A DNA stretch of 64,000 nt from Duganella sp. Root336D2 (GCF_001425005.1 NZ_LMDB01000033.1:187238-251237), one strand, 5' to 3'. Shown: positions 7,915 to 17,440, counted from the stretch's first letter. Notes: generated by a model from the sequence alone, not told the origin. Translations and numbers: made by a program.

Positions 7915-9297
7915 TTACATCCATCCTCTCTGCTGCAGGTCCGCATAGGTATCGTCAAGGCAGCGCCGGATCAGGCCCACCATTTCATCGATCTGTTCGC
8001 GCGTCATCACCAGTGGCGGCGCGATGATCATGCGGTCGCCCACGGCGCGCATGATCATGCCGTTGTTGAACATATAGCCTCGGCATACCATCCCCACTTC
8101 CAGCTTCGGATCGAAGTATTCGTTGCCGTGGATAGTTGGCCCCTTGCGCCGCACGAGATTCAGGCCCGCGACGAAGCCGCAGCTATTGGCATAGCCGACC
8201 AGCGGGTGCTCGCCCAGCGTGGCGAAGCGTTGCGCCAGATAGGGGCCGGTGTCTTCCGCCACCCGCTGCACCAGATTTTCTTCTTCGATGATGCGGATCG
8301 TCTCCAGCGCCGCCGCGCAGGCGACGGGGTGGCCGGAGTAAGTGAAGCCGTGCGCGAATTCGCCGCCCTGCCCGATCAGCACTTCCGCCACGCGCTCGCC
8401 CACCAGCACGCCGCCGAGGGGAATATAGCCCGAGGTGACGCCCTTGGCGAACGTGATCAGGTCCGGCTTGAAATCGAAGTACTCGCAGGCGAACATGCGG
8501 CCGGTGCGGCCGAACCCGGTGATTACTTCATCCGCGATCAGGAGAATGCCGTACTTGTCGCAGATGCGCTGGATCTCGGGCCAGTAGGTGCGCGGCGGGA
8601 TCACCACGCCGCCGGCGCCCTGGATCGGTTCGCCGATGAAGGCCGCGACCTTCTCCGGGCCGACGTCGAGGATCTTCTGCTCCAACCATGAGGCAGCCTC
8701 GATGCCGAATTCGTCCTCCGTCATGCCGCGCCCGGACTCGAGATAATTCGGCTGGCGGATATGCACAATGCCCGGAATCGGCAAGCCGCCCTGCGCGTGC
8801 ATGCCCTCCATGCCGCCCAGTGAAGCTCCCGCCATGGTGCTGCCATGATAGGCATTGAAGCGGCTGATGATGGTGTGCCGGTGCGGCTGGCCCTTCAAGT
8901 CCCAATAGCGGCGCACCATGCGCACATTGGTGTCGTTTGCCTCCGAGCCGGAACCGGTGAAGAACACATGCTTGAACCCCGGCGGCGCGATTTCCGCCAG
9001 CTTGGAGGCCAGCTTCACGGCCGGCACATTGGTCGTGTTGAAAAAGCTGTTATAGAAGGGCAGCGTCTCCATCTGGTCGAACACCGCCTTTGAAATGCTG
9101 TGCCGGCCGTAGCCGACATTCACGCACCACAGGCCCGACATGCCGTCCAAAATCTTCTTGCCGTCCGAATCCCAAAGATAGATACCTTCGCCACGCACCA
9201 TCACGCGCACGCCGCGCTCGCCGAGCGCCTTGTGGTCGGTGAAAGGATGCATGTAATGCGCATGGTCGCGCGCCTGGATAGACTTGGTATCGTCCAT
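7915..9297 (-). CDS. Putrescine-type aminotransferase (SpuC-like, class III PLP)
   Basis: A 460-residue class III PLP-dependent aminotransferase. The PLP lysine is in AKGVTSGYIPLGG (about residue 285), and the cofactor-binding DEVITGFGRTG lies ahead of it. The N-terminal HPFTDHKALGERG and GLWCVNVGYGR motifs, plus EPIQGAGGV, resemble SpuC putrescine:pyruvate aminotransferases. It probably removes the terminal amino group of putrescine or of gamma-glutamyl-putrescine to give the aldehyde for PuuC. It may replace the oxidase PuuB, which is absent from the cluster. I start it at the ATG at 9297 because GAGGAGG precedes that codon by about 6 nt; an ATG six codons upstream lacks such a site. Confidence 0.85.
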   Translation of the reverse strand: MDDTKSIQARDHAHYMHPFTDHKALGERGVRVMVRGEGIYLWDSDGKKILDGMSGLWCVNVGYGRHSISKAVFDQMETLPFYNSFFNTTNVPAVKLASKLAEIAPPGFKHVFFTGSGSEANDTNVRMVRRYWDLKGQPHRHTIISRFNAYHGSTMAGASLGGMEGMHAQGGLPIPGIVHIRQPNYLESGRGMTEDEFGIEAASWLEQKILDVGPEKVAAFIGEPIQGAGGVVIPPRTYWPEIQRICDKYGILLIADEVITGFGRTGRMFACEYFDFKPDLITFAKGVTSGYIPLGGVLVGERVAEVLIGQGGEFAHGFTYSGHPVACAAALETIRIIEEENLVQRVAEDTGPYLAQRFATLGEHPLVGYANSCGFVAGLNLVRRKGPTIHGNEYFDPKLEVGMVCRGYMFNNGMIMRAVGDRMIIAPPLVMTREQIDEMVGLIRRCLDDTYADLQQRGWM

Positions 9298-9307
9298 GAT
9301 CGCCTCC

Positions 9308-10678
9308 TCAGACATGCAGCAGCAGGTGCTCGCGCTCCCACGGGCTGATGACGGTCATGAACTCCTGGTGTTCCAGGTCCTTGATGGCGGCGTACACGTC
9401 GATGAAACGCTCGCCGAGCACGAAACGCAGCTTGTCTTCGGCGCGCAGGATGCCCAGGGCCTCCGGCAGCCCTTGCGGCAGCTCGTACTTCATATCGTAG
9501 GCACTGCCCATCGTCGGCGCAGTCGGCTCCAGTCCTTCGGTCATGCCCAGGTAGCCGCAAGCCAGCGTGACCGCCAGCGCGAGATAGGGGTTGGCGTCGG
9601 CACCAATGATGCGGTTTTCCACGCGGCGGTCCTGCACGCCCGCCTCCGGCACGCGGAAGCCAACGGTGCGGTTGTCCATGCCCCACTGGATATTGATCGG
9701 CGCCGCCGTGTGGCGCACCAGCCGGCGGTAGGAATTCACATACGGCGCCACTATGGCCAGGGCGCTCGGCATGTAACGCTGCAGGCCGCCGATATATGCC
9801 TTGAACAGTTGCGACGGCGAGCCATCCTGGTTGCTGAAGATGTTCCAGCCGCTGCGTGCATCAATCACGCTCTGGTGGATATGCATCGCCGATCCCGGCT
9901 CGCCCGCCATCGGCTTGGCCATGAAGGTTGCGTACATATGGTGCTTCAATGCCGCCTCGCGCAAGGTGCGCTTGAAGAAGAACACCTTGTCCGCCAGGCC
10001 AAGCGGCTCGCCGTGCAGGAAGTTGATCTCCATCTGGCCGGCGCCGATTTCATGGATCAGGGTATCGACATCAAGGCCCATCAAGTCGCAGTAATCGTAA
10101 ATATCCTCGAACAGCGGGTCGAACTCATTCACCGCATCGATGCTGTACACCTGGCGGCTGGTTTCGGCGCGGCCGCTGCGGCCAATGGGCGCCTTCAGCG
10201 GCAGGTCGGGATCGGAGTTCTTGTCGGTCAGGTAGAACTCAAGTTCCGGCGCGACCACCGGGTTCCAGCCCTTGTCCTCGAACAGCTTCAGGACACGGCG
10301 CAGCACGGAACGCGGCGCGAAATCCACCAGGCGACCGTCGCTAAAATAGCAGTCATGGATCACTTGCGCCGTCGGGTCGACAGCCCACGGCACCATGGTG
10401 ATGGTAGTAGGATCGGCCTTCAGGATCATGTCGCGGTCGGTGCTGGAAATAGCGCGGTCGTAGGCATCGTCCTCGGTCGGATAATTGCCGGTGACCGTCA
10501 TGCCAAGTACCGCTTCAGGAATGCGCATGCCGCGTTCCTGGGTGAATTTGCCGCGCGGGAGAATCTTCCCGCGTGCGACGCCGGTCAGGTCGGGGACCAG
10601 GCATTCGATCTCGGTGACTCGCTTTTCATTGAGCCACTCGTCCATGTCGGTGTAACTGAAATTTTCGCGGATTGCCAT
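9308..10678 (-). CDS. puuA: Gamma-glutamylputrescine synthetase
   Basis: A glutamine synthetase-family ligase of 456 residues. Given the surrounding genes it should join glutamate to putrescine using ATP, the first step of putrescine use by the gamma-glutamyl route. It shows the beta-grasp start DLTGVARGKILPR, the metal-binding EIGAGQMEINF, the ATP-binding GSAMHIHQS, and NRTVGFRVPEAG with the active-site Arg. It lacks the adenylylation-site tail of GlnA. The gene lies 10 nt upstream of the aminotransferase start and 49 nt downstream of puuD, so the four genes are likely one transcript. Polyamine specificity is inferred from family and context. Confidence 0.88.
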   Translation of the reverse strand: MAIRENFSYTDMDEWLNEKRVTEIECLVPDLTGVARGKILPRGKFTQERGMRIPEAVLGMTVTGNYPTEDDAYDRAISSTDRDMILKADPTTITMVPWAVDPTAQVIHDCYFSDGRLVDFAPRSVLRRVLKLFEDKGWNPVVAPELEFYLTDKNSDPDLPLKAPIGRSGRAETSRQVYSIDAVNEFDPLFEDIYDYCDLMGLDVDTLIHEIGAGQMEINFLHGEPLGLADKVFFFKRTLREAALKHHMYATFMAKPMAGEPGSAMHIHQSVIDARSGWNIFSNQDGSPSQLFKAYIGGLQRYMPSALAIVAPYVNSYRRLVRHTAAPINIQWGMDNRTVGFRVPEAGVQDRRVENRIIGADANPYLALAVTLACGYLGMTEGLEPTAPTMGSAYDMKYELPQGLPEALGILRAEDKLRFVLGERFIDVYAAIKDLEHQEFMTVISPWEREHLLLHV

Positions 10679-10727
10679 AGCTTCCTCTCAGGTAGTTTAA
10701 AAAAACAGCACTACTGAAGGAAGCCAC

Positions 10728-11483
10728 CTAAGGAATACGATCCCTATGCACGCGGCACGCAAGGCCGAATGCGCTGAACATGCGCATGGAGTCGTGGTTC
10801 TCCTCGACGCGCCATTCGGGGTGCCATTGCACCGCCAGCGCAAATGAAGGAGAAGCCGCGATGGAATATGCTTCGATCAAGCCATCATCGGAACGGGCTT
10901 CGACCTGCAAGCCGGGCGCCAGGCGGTCGATGCCCTGCCCGTGCAGCGAATTTACTTGTATTTCGCTAGCACCATCGAGGATATGCGCCAGCAAACCGCC
11001 TTTTTCAAGCGTGACGCGGTGCGCCGCAGCGTACTGCTGCTCCAGTGATTGGGCCTTGTCCTCGCGGTGGTCAAAGTAGCCGGGCACGGTATGCACGGCC
11101 TGGTGCAGCGTTCCGCCCAGCGCCACGTTCAATTCCTGGAAGCCGCGGCAAATTGCCAGTATCGGAACGCCGTGCGTCAGCGCGGCGCGAATCAAGGGCA
11201 AGGTGGTCGCATCGCGCGCGGGATCCAGCGGCAGCGAGGAATCGAGCGTTTCCTGCCCATACAGGGTGGCCTGTACATTGGAGGCAGCGCCGGTCAGCAT
11301 GACGCCATTGGCGATGCCGAGCAGGCTTTCAATATCCGTGTTGTCGCCCAATGGAGGGATCAACAACGGCTGGCAGCGCGCTCCCACAGCCACCGCATCA
11401 ACGTATTTGTTTTGAGCGGCGTAGCTGGGATGGGAGCCTTTATTCTGGCTGCAGGCGGGGACCAGTACGATGGGGCGGCGCAT
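10728..11483 (-). CDS. puuD: Gamma-glutamyl-gamma-aminobutyrate hydrolase (class I glutamine amidotransferase-like)
   Basis: PuuD cleaves gamma-glutamyl-GABA to glutamate and GABA. The 251-residue protein is a peptidase C26-type hydrolase. The Cys nucleophile is in ILAICRGFQELNVALGG, and the His of the catalytic triad is in AVQWHPEW near residue 227. The N terminus MRRPIVLVPACSQNKGSHP is typical. I chose the ATG at 11483, which fits the family start; a longer in-frame start at 11531 would add 16 residues without similarity. It is the first gene of the putrescine cluster and is divergent from gabD, with about 115 bp between them that should hold both promoters. Confidence 0.87.
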   Translation of the reverse strand: MRRPIVLVPACSQNKGSHPSYAAQNKYVDAVAVGARCQPLLIPPLGDNTDIESLLGIANGVMLTGAASNVQATLYGQETLDSSLPLDPARDATTLPLIRAALTHGVPILAICRGFQELNVALGGTLHQAVHTVPGYFDHREDKAQSLEQQYAAAHRVTLEKGGLLAHILDGASEIQVNSLHGQGIDRLAPGLQVEARSDDGLIEAYSIAASPSFALAVQWHPEWRVEENHDSMRMFSAFGLACRVHRDRIP

Positions 11484-11597
11484 GTTTAGTTCTTCGGTAA
11501 CTATCAGTGTGCAGCTTGATCTTATTCCCAATTTTGGAATGTGGCAACCGTACAGTGTGATAGCCGGTATACTGGATTTTTACTTCGGAGGTGAATC

Positions 11598-13051
11598 ATG
11601 CTGAACCTGAAAGATCCCAGCCTTCTGCGCCAACAGTGTTATATCGCTGGCCAATGGTGCGATGCCGACGGGGGAGCAACGATCAGCGTCACCAATCCAG
11701 CGACTGGGGAAACGCTTGGCAGCGTGCCGAAAATGGGCGCTGCCGAAACGCGCCGCGCCATCGAAGCCGCGAATGCCGCATGGCCTGAATGGCGCAAGAA
11801 ACCGGCAAAGGCGCGCGCCGCCATCCTGCGCAAGTGGAGTGACCTGATTCTCGCCAATGCCGACGACCTGGCTGCGCTGATGACAGCGGAACAGGGCAAG
11901 CCGCTGGCCGAATCCAAAGGCGAAATCGCGTACGCCGCCTCCTTTATCGAATGGTTCGGCGAAGAGGCCAAGCGAATTGCCGGCGAAACCCTGGCATCGC
12001 CATGGGCAGACAAGCGTGTGGTGGTCACGCGCGAGCCGATTGGCGTCAGCGCAGCAATCACCCCATGGAACTTCCCTGCAGCGATGATTACGCGTAAGGC
12101 CGCCCTGCGTTGGCGGCAGGCTGCCCGATGGTAGTCAAGCCGGCGGAGCTCACGCCCTTCTCCGCACTGGCCTTAGCCGTGCTGGCAGAGCGCGCCGGCG
12201 TTCCAGCGGGCGTGTTCAGCGTGATTACAGGGGCCTCGCGCGAAATCGGCGGCGAAATGACCTCTAACCCGATCGTGCGCAAATTGAGTTTCACCGGTTC
12301 GACTGCCGTCGGCCGGCTGCTGATGGAACAGTGCGCCCCGACGATCAAAAAACTGTCCCTTGAATTGGGCGGCAATGCGCCCTTCATCGTGTTCGACGAT
12401 GCGGACCTGGACGCGGCAGTGGAAGGCGCTATCGCATCCAAATACCGCAATGCCGGCCAGACTTGCGTGTGCGCGAACCGCATCTATGTGCAGGACGGCG
12501 TGTACGACTCGTTCGCGTCGAAACTGGTCGAAGCGGTACGCAAACTCAAAGTCGGCAATGGCGCCGATGACGGCGTGACGCAAGGCCCGCTGATCGAAGA
12601 CAAGGCCGTCGTCAAGGTAGAAGAGCATATCGCCGACGCGCTCGGCAAGGGCGCGCGCTTGCTGCTAGGCGGCAAGCGGCACGAGCTTGGCCACAGCTTC
12701 TTCCAGCCTACAGTGCTGGCGGACGTGAAGCCCGACATGCTGGTGGCGCACGAAGAAACCTTCGGCCCATTGGCGCCGCTGTTCCGCTTCAAAACCGATG
12801 AAGAAGCGCTGGCGCTGGCGAACGATACTGAGTTCGGCCTGGCAGCCTACTTCTACTCGCGCGATATCGGTCGCATCTGGCGCGTGGCGGAAGGCCTGGA
12901 GAGCGGCATGGTAGGCGTGAACACCGGCTTGATCTCGACCGAGGTTGCCCCATTCGGCGGCGTCAAACAATCAGGCCTGGGCCGCGAGGGTTCGACGCAC
13001 GGCATGGACGATTACCTGGTCATCAAATACATCTGCATGGGGGGCATTTAG
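11598..13051 (+). pseudogene. gabD: Succinate-semialdehyde dehydrogenase, disrupted by a one-base frameshift
   Basis: GabD oxidises succinate semialdehyde from GABA to succinate, the natural end of the adjacent putrescine pathway. Frame one runs from the ATG at 11598 (strong GGAGG site upstream) to PWNFPAAMITRKAA. The remainder, beginning ALAAGCPMVVKPAELTPFS and ending at 13051, is in another frame. Restoring one C in the CCC run at 12103-12105 gives AAPALAAGC and one intact 484-residue protein, the normal GabD length. The second part keeps the Glu of LELGGNAPF and the catalytic Cys of GQTCVCANR. Either this is a real loss of function or a sequencing error in a short C run. Confidence 0.85.
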
Positions 13052-13062
13052 CCCCAGTGCGC

Positions 13063-13369
13063 TCAATGGAAATTGAGCTCGACGCCAGCATCTTTCACGA
13101 GACGAATAAACGATGAAAATGAACCGGCGGACCGTTGCTGAACGTCCGTATACCACCGCGAAGTAAGTTCAGAGGCCAGTTCCCATCGGGAAGGGCGGTC
13201 ATCAGGAATTGAATGTTTGATCTTCAAAAAATATACTCATTCCATTCCAGAACGCGCTCGCGCGCGCACTCGAGCGACCTCAGACCAAGCATCTTCATTT
13301 CCAAAATAGGCTCTCATCGTACATGTGCGCAGCGGCACAAATTTCAAACGCCTCATTCCATGCGGCTTC
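13063..13369 (-). pseudogene. Decayed coding remnant of unknown family
   Basis: The - strand here shows protein-like stretches split over frames: EAAWNEAFEICAAAHMYDES, then AYFGNEDAWSEVARVRARAR, then (after an in-frame stop) KIKHSIPDDRPSRWELASEL and SSFIRLVKDAGVELNFH, ending with TGA at 13063. Codon use looks coding, but no single frame covers it. It directly follows the small gene at 13393-13812 on the same strand and may be the rest of an accessory locus. It fills the 340-bp gap between gabD and that gene. I do not recognise the family; confidence is low. Confidence 0.35.
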
Positions 13370-13392
13370 AGTTCACGTCAGCCCTACAGCCG

Positions 13393-13812
13393 TTACGGAC
13401 GGTGTAAGTGGCGAGTAGCCCAGGAGTCCCAATATGCACGGCTGGCGGCCGAAAGTTCATCGAGCGTTACCTCTTCGCCAGTATCAAGATGGATTGAAGC
13501 GGCGTCATACGAAATCGTGAGACAACCCATGACACAGTTCACAACTACGCGATCCGAATCGTTTTCCACGCTTACGATTTCTGGATCCAGCCCTGCGATA
13601 GCACCAAAATCAGTCACCGGCGCTGAATCATATTCACAGTATGCAAACTCACGGCAATTGACCAGGTTAATCCTGAACCCCGTGCCTTCACCTGGAAATT
13701 GCTGGCGTAGATATCGAATAGAGACTTCCACCGAAACCGCCCCTGGAACCTCGCCATTTATCGCATCAATCCCGCCATCATGCAGCAGTCCCCAAAACGA
13801 TTCGTTTTTCAT
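13393..13812 (-). CDS. Hypothetical protein (139 aa)
   Basis: An acidic 139-residue protein without signal peptide or membrane segment. It begins MKNESFWGLLHDGGIDA and has a mixed beta-strand pattern in the middle (GFRINLVNCREFAYCEYDS). Near the C terminus it has DTGEEVTLDELSAASRAYWD. The composition and small size resemble standalone accessory proteins such as immunity proteins, but I do not recognise a family. It lies 9 bp downstream of the secreted protein gene at 13822-14388 on the same strand, so they may be co-transcribed. Confidence 0.55.
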   Translation of the reverse strand: MKNESFWGLLHDGGIDAINGEVPGAVSVEVSIRYLRQQFPGEGTGFRINLVNCREFAYCEYDSAPVTDFGAIAGLDPEIVSVENDSDRVVVNCVMGCLTISYDAASIHLDTGEEVTLDELSAASRAYWDSWATRHLHRP

Positions 13813-13821
13813 AATCTGGAT

Positions 13822-14388
13822 TCAGGTTGACCATGCTACGCATTGAAGGAGTTCCAGCACGGCTGCTTCCGCTGCGTCCGCCTGTTCCGCAAGTGAAGTG
13901 CTGCGCACCTTGAACGTCCCCTTTTCCAAGAACACCAGCAGCAATTGAGAGCTAAGCGGCTGCCGAGATCCATCAACGGTATCAGAGAATTCAAATGTGA
14001 TTACCGCCGCGTCGTAAGTCTTACCTTTTGCTTCGAGCTTGATCTGGCGTCGACTCACGAGGTACGCGTCTTCATACGCATTCAGTACCGCAGAGACTTC
14101 TTTTTGTAGCTGAGCGGAAGAATCGCTTGGGCGTGGATAGAAGAACAGTGTGACGGCATTTTTTAGCGTGCTGCCGAAACTATGGTATGTGACCGAGTAG
14201 TTGGAAAACTCTGGCGCATAGGCCCTGACAGTACTGCGGCGATATCCAGCACACTCCGCTGGGAATTTTTGCCACTTCTGGAAATCGGCAATTTCAATGG
14301 GATACTGGGTGGATTCCTGGCCGGCTGCGGTCAGTGAAACGGTGGCCAAGCCGAAACAAACCAATAGGGGAAAGAGATGTTTACGCAT
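13822..14388 (-). CDS. Secreted hypothetical protein (188 aa)
   Basis: A 188-residue protein with a signal peptide at residues 1-23 (MRKHLFPLLVCFGLATVSL, with AAG before the mature part). The mature domain has a repeated beta-strand pattern, for example SNYSVTYHSFGSTLKNAVTLF and KGKTYDAAVITFEFSD. The last residues form a helix with two Ala clusters. No lipobox or catalytic motif is evident. The function is unknown, and a periplasmic location is inferred. It is probably in one transcript with the gene at 13393-13812. Confidence 0.6.
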   Translation of the reverse strand: MRKHLFPLLVCFGLATVSLTAAGQESTQYPIEIADFQKWQKFPAECAGYRRSTVRAYAPEFSNYSVTYHSFGSTLKNAVTLFFYPRPSDSSAQLQKEVSAVLNAYEDAYLVSRRQIKLEAKGKTYDAAVITFEFSDTVDGSRQPLSSQLLLVFLEKGTFKVRSTSLAEQADAAEAAVLELLQCVAWST

Positions 14389-14481
14389 ATGGAACGATCG
14401 AGCACAGGGTGGCGAGCGCCACGGCCGCTATGCCACACGGAGCTTCACAGCCAATCCCATACTGGGAAAATTGGCAATATA

Positions 14482-16020
14482 TCATGGGTGTGTGGGGCTA
14501 GGGTCGCCAAACCATTTGGAAGCAGTAACGGTAGCGCCTGACTTATTGCCTGCGGCATCACTGGCCCAGGCAACGATTCCGTCAGGGCGTATCAACAATG
14601 CGCTCAGACCTAGCCGATCCTTCGCATCGCTTGCGACGTACTGAATGCGGCCATCCCAGCAAGCGGTAAGTGCCTTTAGCGATTCGCTTGCGTCGAGGTC
14701 GAGCAATACTCCGCGTCCGGTTCGCAGGCGTTGGTGAAGCCTCGTCCCATCGATTAGGTCGAAGTCAGGTGCGCTGCGGCCCAGCAGTGGATGGGCATCG
14801 CCAAGATCATAACGGGACGCGACACCCCACACGCGACCAGCGAAATACGTGGCGCAGTCAGGCGTCTTAAGCAGGTCGCGAATGATCGATTCAAGCGCGC
14901 GCGAACTCGGGCTGGGGCGCATCAGTGCCACTTGCGCGCGAGACCAGTCGAGAATCCGTGCGCCTTCCGGATGCCGTTCGCGATGGTAGCTATCCAGCAG
15001 CTCGACTGCGGCATGTCCGCGTATCGTTGCTGCGAGCTTCCAACCGAGGTTCATGGCATCGCCAAGCCCAAGGTTCAGCCCTTGGCCACCAAGCGGCGAG
15101 TGGACGTGTGCGGCGTCGCCGGCCAACAGCACGCGTCCTTTCTTGTACTGGGTCGCCTGATAGGCGCGGTCGGTCCAGGTCGTGGCGAGTTCGAGTTCCG
15201 CTAACCTGACTTCAGTGCCGGAGATTTTGCGTAGCACCGCCTCGACGTGCTCGCGTGTGATTGGATTGGTACGATGGTACGCGCCGCCATCAAAATCAAC
15301 CATCCCGATTGTGCCGGGTGGCGCAAAGGTGTACATTCCCGTTGGCGTGTAATTGCGACCGGGCCTGAGCAGGTCCGCCTCGGCGATCTTGACCTGCACG
15401 GAATAACCGGTGAACTCAGGATCGGTGCCGGTGAAGCCGATGCGGGCCATCTTGCGAACGGTGCTGCGTCCCCCGTCGCAGCCGACGAGCCACTGTCCCC
15501 GGAATTCTCGTCTTCCTGCGAATACAGTGACGCCGCTCTCCGATTGCTCCAGATCCTCGACGCCGCAGCCACGCAAAATCTCTACGCCCAAGACCTCTGC
15601 GCGCTCAGCGAGAACGGCCTCGATACTTACCATGTCGGCTGCCACACTGCTGACCGGCCTTTGAACGCGATGGGACCACTGTGTGCTGTCGATCTGGTCG
15701 TTGAAGAACTGAATTCCGGCGAAGTGGCCTGCGGGGCGACGAGTTTGCTGCATCCAGTGTGCGGCTGCCGGAGCGTTGTGGGCGACAGCTCTCTCCTCGA
15801 TATGGCGCAGCAGGTCGCGACGGTCAAAGGTCTCAATGGTCGGCACCGAGAGGCCTCGCAGGCCGAACGGAAGTTCTTTAAGCGGAGTATGAGGATCCAG
15901 CGCTTGTTCGAGGATAAGCACTGAGCAGCCTGCGAGCCGCAATTCGCAAGCGAGGAACAACCCTACAGGGCCGGCGCCGGCGATCAAAACGTCATGGAAA
16001 TTGGTATGGGGGATATGCAT
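14482..16020 (-). CDS. FAD-dependent aromatic monooxygenase (class A flavoprotein hydroxylase)
   Basis: A 512-residue flavoprotein hydroxylase of the p-hydroxybenzoate hydroxylase type. It has an N-terminal GxGxxG FAD motif (VLIAGAGPVGLFLACEL), the DG motif in GCDGGRSTVRKMAR, and the GD motif in LLAGDAAHVHSPLGGQG. A C-terminal thioredoxin-like domain of about 120 residues is found in phenol and rifampicin hydroxylases (PheA, Rox). These enzymes use NAD(P)H and O2 to hydroxylate aromatic rings. The substrate here is unknown. The start at 16020 is supported by AGGAG about 7 nt upstream; a start 29 codons earlier would add a stretch without similarity. It stands alone among accessory genes. Confidence 0.8.
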   Translation of the reverse strand: MHIPHTNFHDVLIAGAGPVGLFLACELRLAGCSVLILEQALDPHTPLKELPFGLRGLSVPTIETFDRRDLLRHIEERAVAHNAPAAAHWMQQTRRPAGHFAGIQFFNDQIDSTQWSHRVQRPVSSVAADMVSIEAVLAERAEVLGVEILRGCGVEDLEQSESGVTVFAGRREFRGQWLVGCDGGRSTVRKMARIGFTGTDPEFTGYSVQVKIAEADLLRPGRNYTPTGMYTFAPPGTIGMVDFDGGAYHRTNPITREHVEAVLRKISGTEVRLAELELATTWTDRAYQATQYKKGRVLLAGDAAHVHSPLGGQGLNLGLGDAMNLGWKLAATIRGHAAVELLDSYHRERHPEGARILDWSRAQVALMRPSPSSRALESIIRDLLKTPDCATYFAGRVWGVASRYDLGDAHPLLGRSAPDFDLIDGTRLHQRLRTGRGVLLDLDASESLKALTACWDGRIQYVASDAKDRLGLSALLIRPDGIVAWASDAAGNKSGATVTASKWFGDPSPTHP

Positions 16021-16306
16021 GTCATGGCTCCTTAGTCGATGTTCGACCGGAGCGTTCCCAAGCCTGGATTCCGCGCGGACGAACAATTGAACGCCAAATC
16101 GCGTCAACTATTCGTCGTGGGGATCTACCGCAAGGGCCAAAGACCAGAGCTTTCGTTACCGAAAGGACTTGGGCTTACCAAACCAAGTCTGCCTTTTCCG
16201 ACAGGCCGACTATAGCATCGCCGCAAAAATGCAGTCAAGCAGCTCAAAGCGCCTCAACGCGTCCATGCCCGACGATGTGGGCGAGGCTATTCAGGCCACA
16301 GGACAT

Positions 16307-17152
16307 TCAATCAGGGGTGGCCGCAAGGTGCAGGCGGGTCCGGCGATCAAGGCCCAATGCCTTGATGTCGGCACCGAATGCTTCGTCGATCAGGCGGGCC
16401 TTGAGTCCTGAAGCTTCGGCATCCCTCAAAGCGCGCTCGATGATTGGCCGGTACCTGGCGGACGATGCCGCCAGATAGAAGGCAAAGTCGGCCCGATAGT
16501 CGACTACCAGGTTCTGCTCCACCGCTAATTCGGGATGCAAGCGCGCCTCCTCTATTACCTCAATGACGCCGCGCGGCAGGTAGTCGACGTGGCGGTTTCC
16601 CGCAGCCACCATCGCATAAATTGTGCCCCAAGGCCCTGTGTGCTCGTATAAGGGAAGGCCCGTCTTCCGCCATACCTTCGCATCGCCCCAGCCAGCACCA
16701 AAGCCTGCGATCATTTTGGTACGCTTCAAATCGCCTACCGAATGGACCCGTGCAAAGGGTTCCGTATCGGCCTGCCGGATCAAAAACACACGCTGGCCGA
16801 TCAAGCCATTGGTCAACGCGTTACGCACCCTGACTATCTGTTCGTTGCTGTCTTTTTCTTTCGATTGCATGCCGTAGAAGAGATTGATGTCTCCTTTATT
16901 CAGCATCCACCACATGCGACGTGCGGGAACGTCCTTTACGTAGTGGAGACGATATGGCTGATGAATCGACTTCAATGACTCTTCAAGCAACCGGACGAAG
17001 TAGGCTGCATGTCCGTCTGAGGACACCGCGACGCGCAGTTCAAGCGGTTCAACAGCAGGTGCAGGCAGGATCTTTTCCGTACCTGCGACCGCAGCGGAGG
17101 ACACACACAAAATACAGACGGACAAGCGGATAAACCGCAGCAAAAGAGTCAT
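16307..17152 (-). CDS. Periplasmic solute-binding protein, family 3-like
   Basis: A 281-residue protein with a signal peptide at residues 1-23 (RFIRLSVCILCVSSAAVAG). The rest looks like a type 3 extracellular solute-binding domain: LELRVAVSSDGHAAYFVRLL at the start, a central FLIRQADTEPFARVHSVGDL, and YLPRGVIEVIEEA. The mature protein lacks the strongest amino-acid-binding signatures, and no ABC permease or ATPase genes are nearby. It may be an orphan sensor-type binding protein of the kind common in Oxalobacteraceae rather than a transporter part. The ligand is unknown. About 285 bp upstream of the monooxygenase (16021-16306) hold nothing I can identify. Confidence 0.65.
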   Translation of the reverse strand: MTLLLRFIRLSVCILCVSSAAVAGTEKILPAPAVEPLELRVAVSSDGHAAYFVRLLEESLKSIHQPYRLHYVKDVPARRMWWMLNKGDINLFYGMQSKEKDSNEQIVRVRNALTNGLIGQRVFLIRQADTEPFARVHSVGDLKRTKMIAGFGAGWGDAKVWRKTGLPLYEHTGPWGTIYAMVAAGNRHVDYLPRGVIEVIEEARLHPELAVEQNLVVDYRADFAFYLAASSARYRPIIERALRDAEASGLKARLIDEAFGADIKALGLDRRTRLHLAATPD

Positions 17153-17276
17153 TTGCGACTCCGGCGAGAAGTTGTGTCTTGAACCTTACCACAGGTTCAG
17201 CCGGGTCGACACCGTAGTCCAGGCAGGACGCTAGGGTTCAAGAATATATCGCAGGTGATTGGAGAGTTCGGCACCC

Positions 17277-17440
17277 TTAGCCGACGAAGGTGCGCATGCG
17301 ATCGCATGTCTGGCAAATGAGCCAATGAGCCGGATTTGCGTCGATCGCTGCGACGAGTGCCGCCACGGCTTTATCTTCCGTCGGTCGCTACATCTCGCCA
17401 TGCAGCTTTTTCGTGTTCGTCGCGCCGATTTTAGTTCAGT
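17277..17440 (-). pseudogene. Small decayed coding remnant
   Basis: The - strand reads DEHEKAAWRDVATDG in one frame and then, one frame over, EDKAVAALVAAIDANPAHWL followed by ICQTCDRMRTFVG and a TAA stop at 17277. The pieces look like the C-terminal end of one small protein with a CxxC pair, broken by a single frameshift near 17370. No start codon is present upstream. The family is not recognised. It lies in the 347-bp gap between nasA and the solute-binding protein gene; the rest of that gap shows nothing clear. Confidence 0.3.

Noticed and set aside
10679..10727. Terminator between puuD and puuA
   Set aside because: Only a run of T/A without a stem is present, so the genes are taken as one transcript.
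13213..13407. A 64-codon + strand frame after gabD
   Set aside because: No ribosome binding site and no protein-like pattern; the - strand of the same region reads better.
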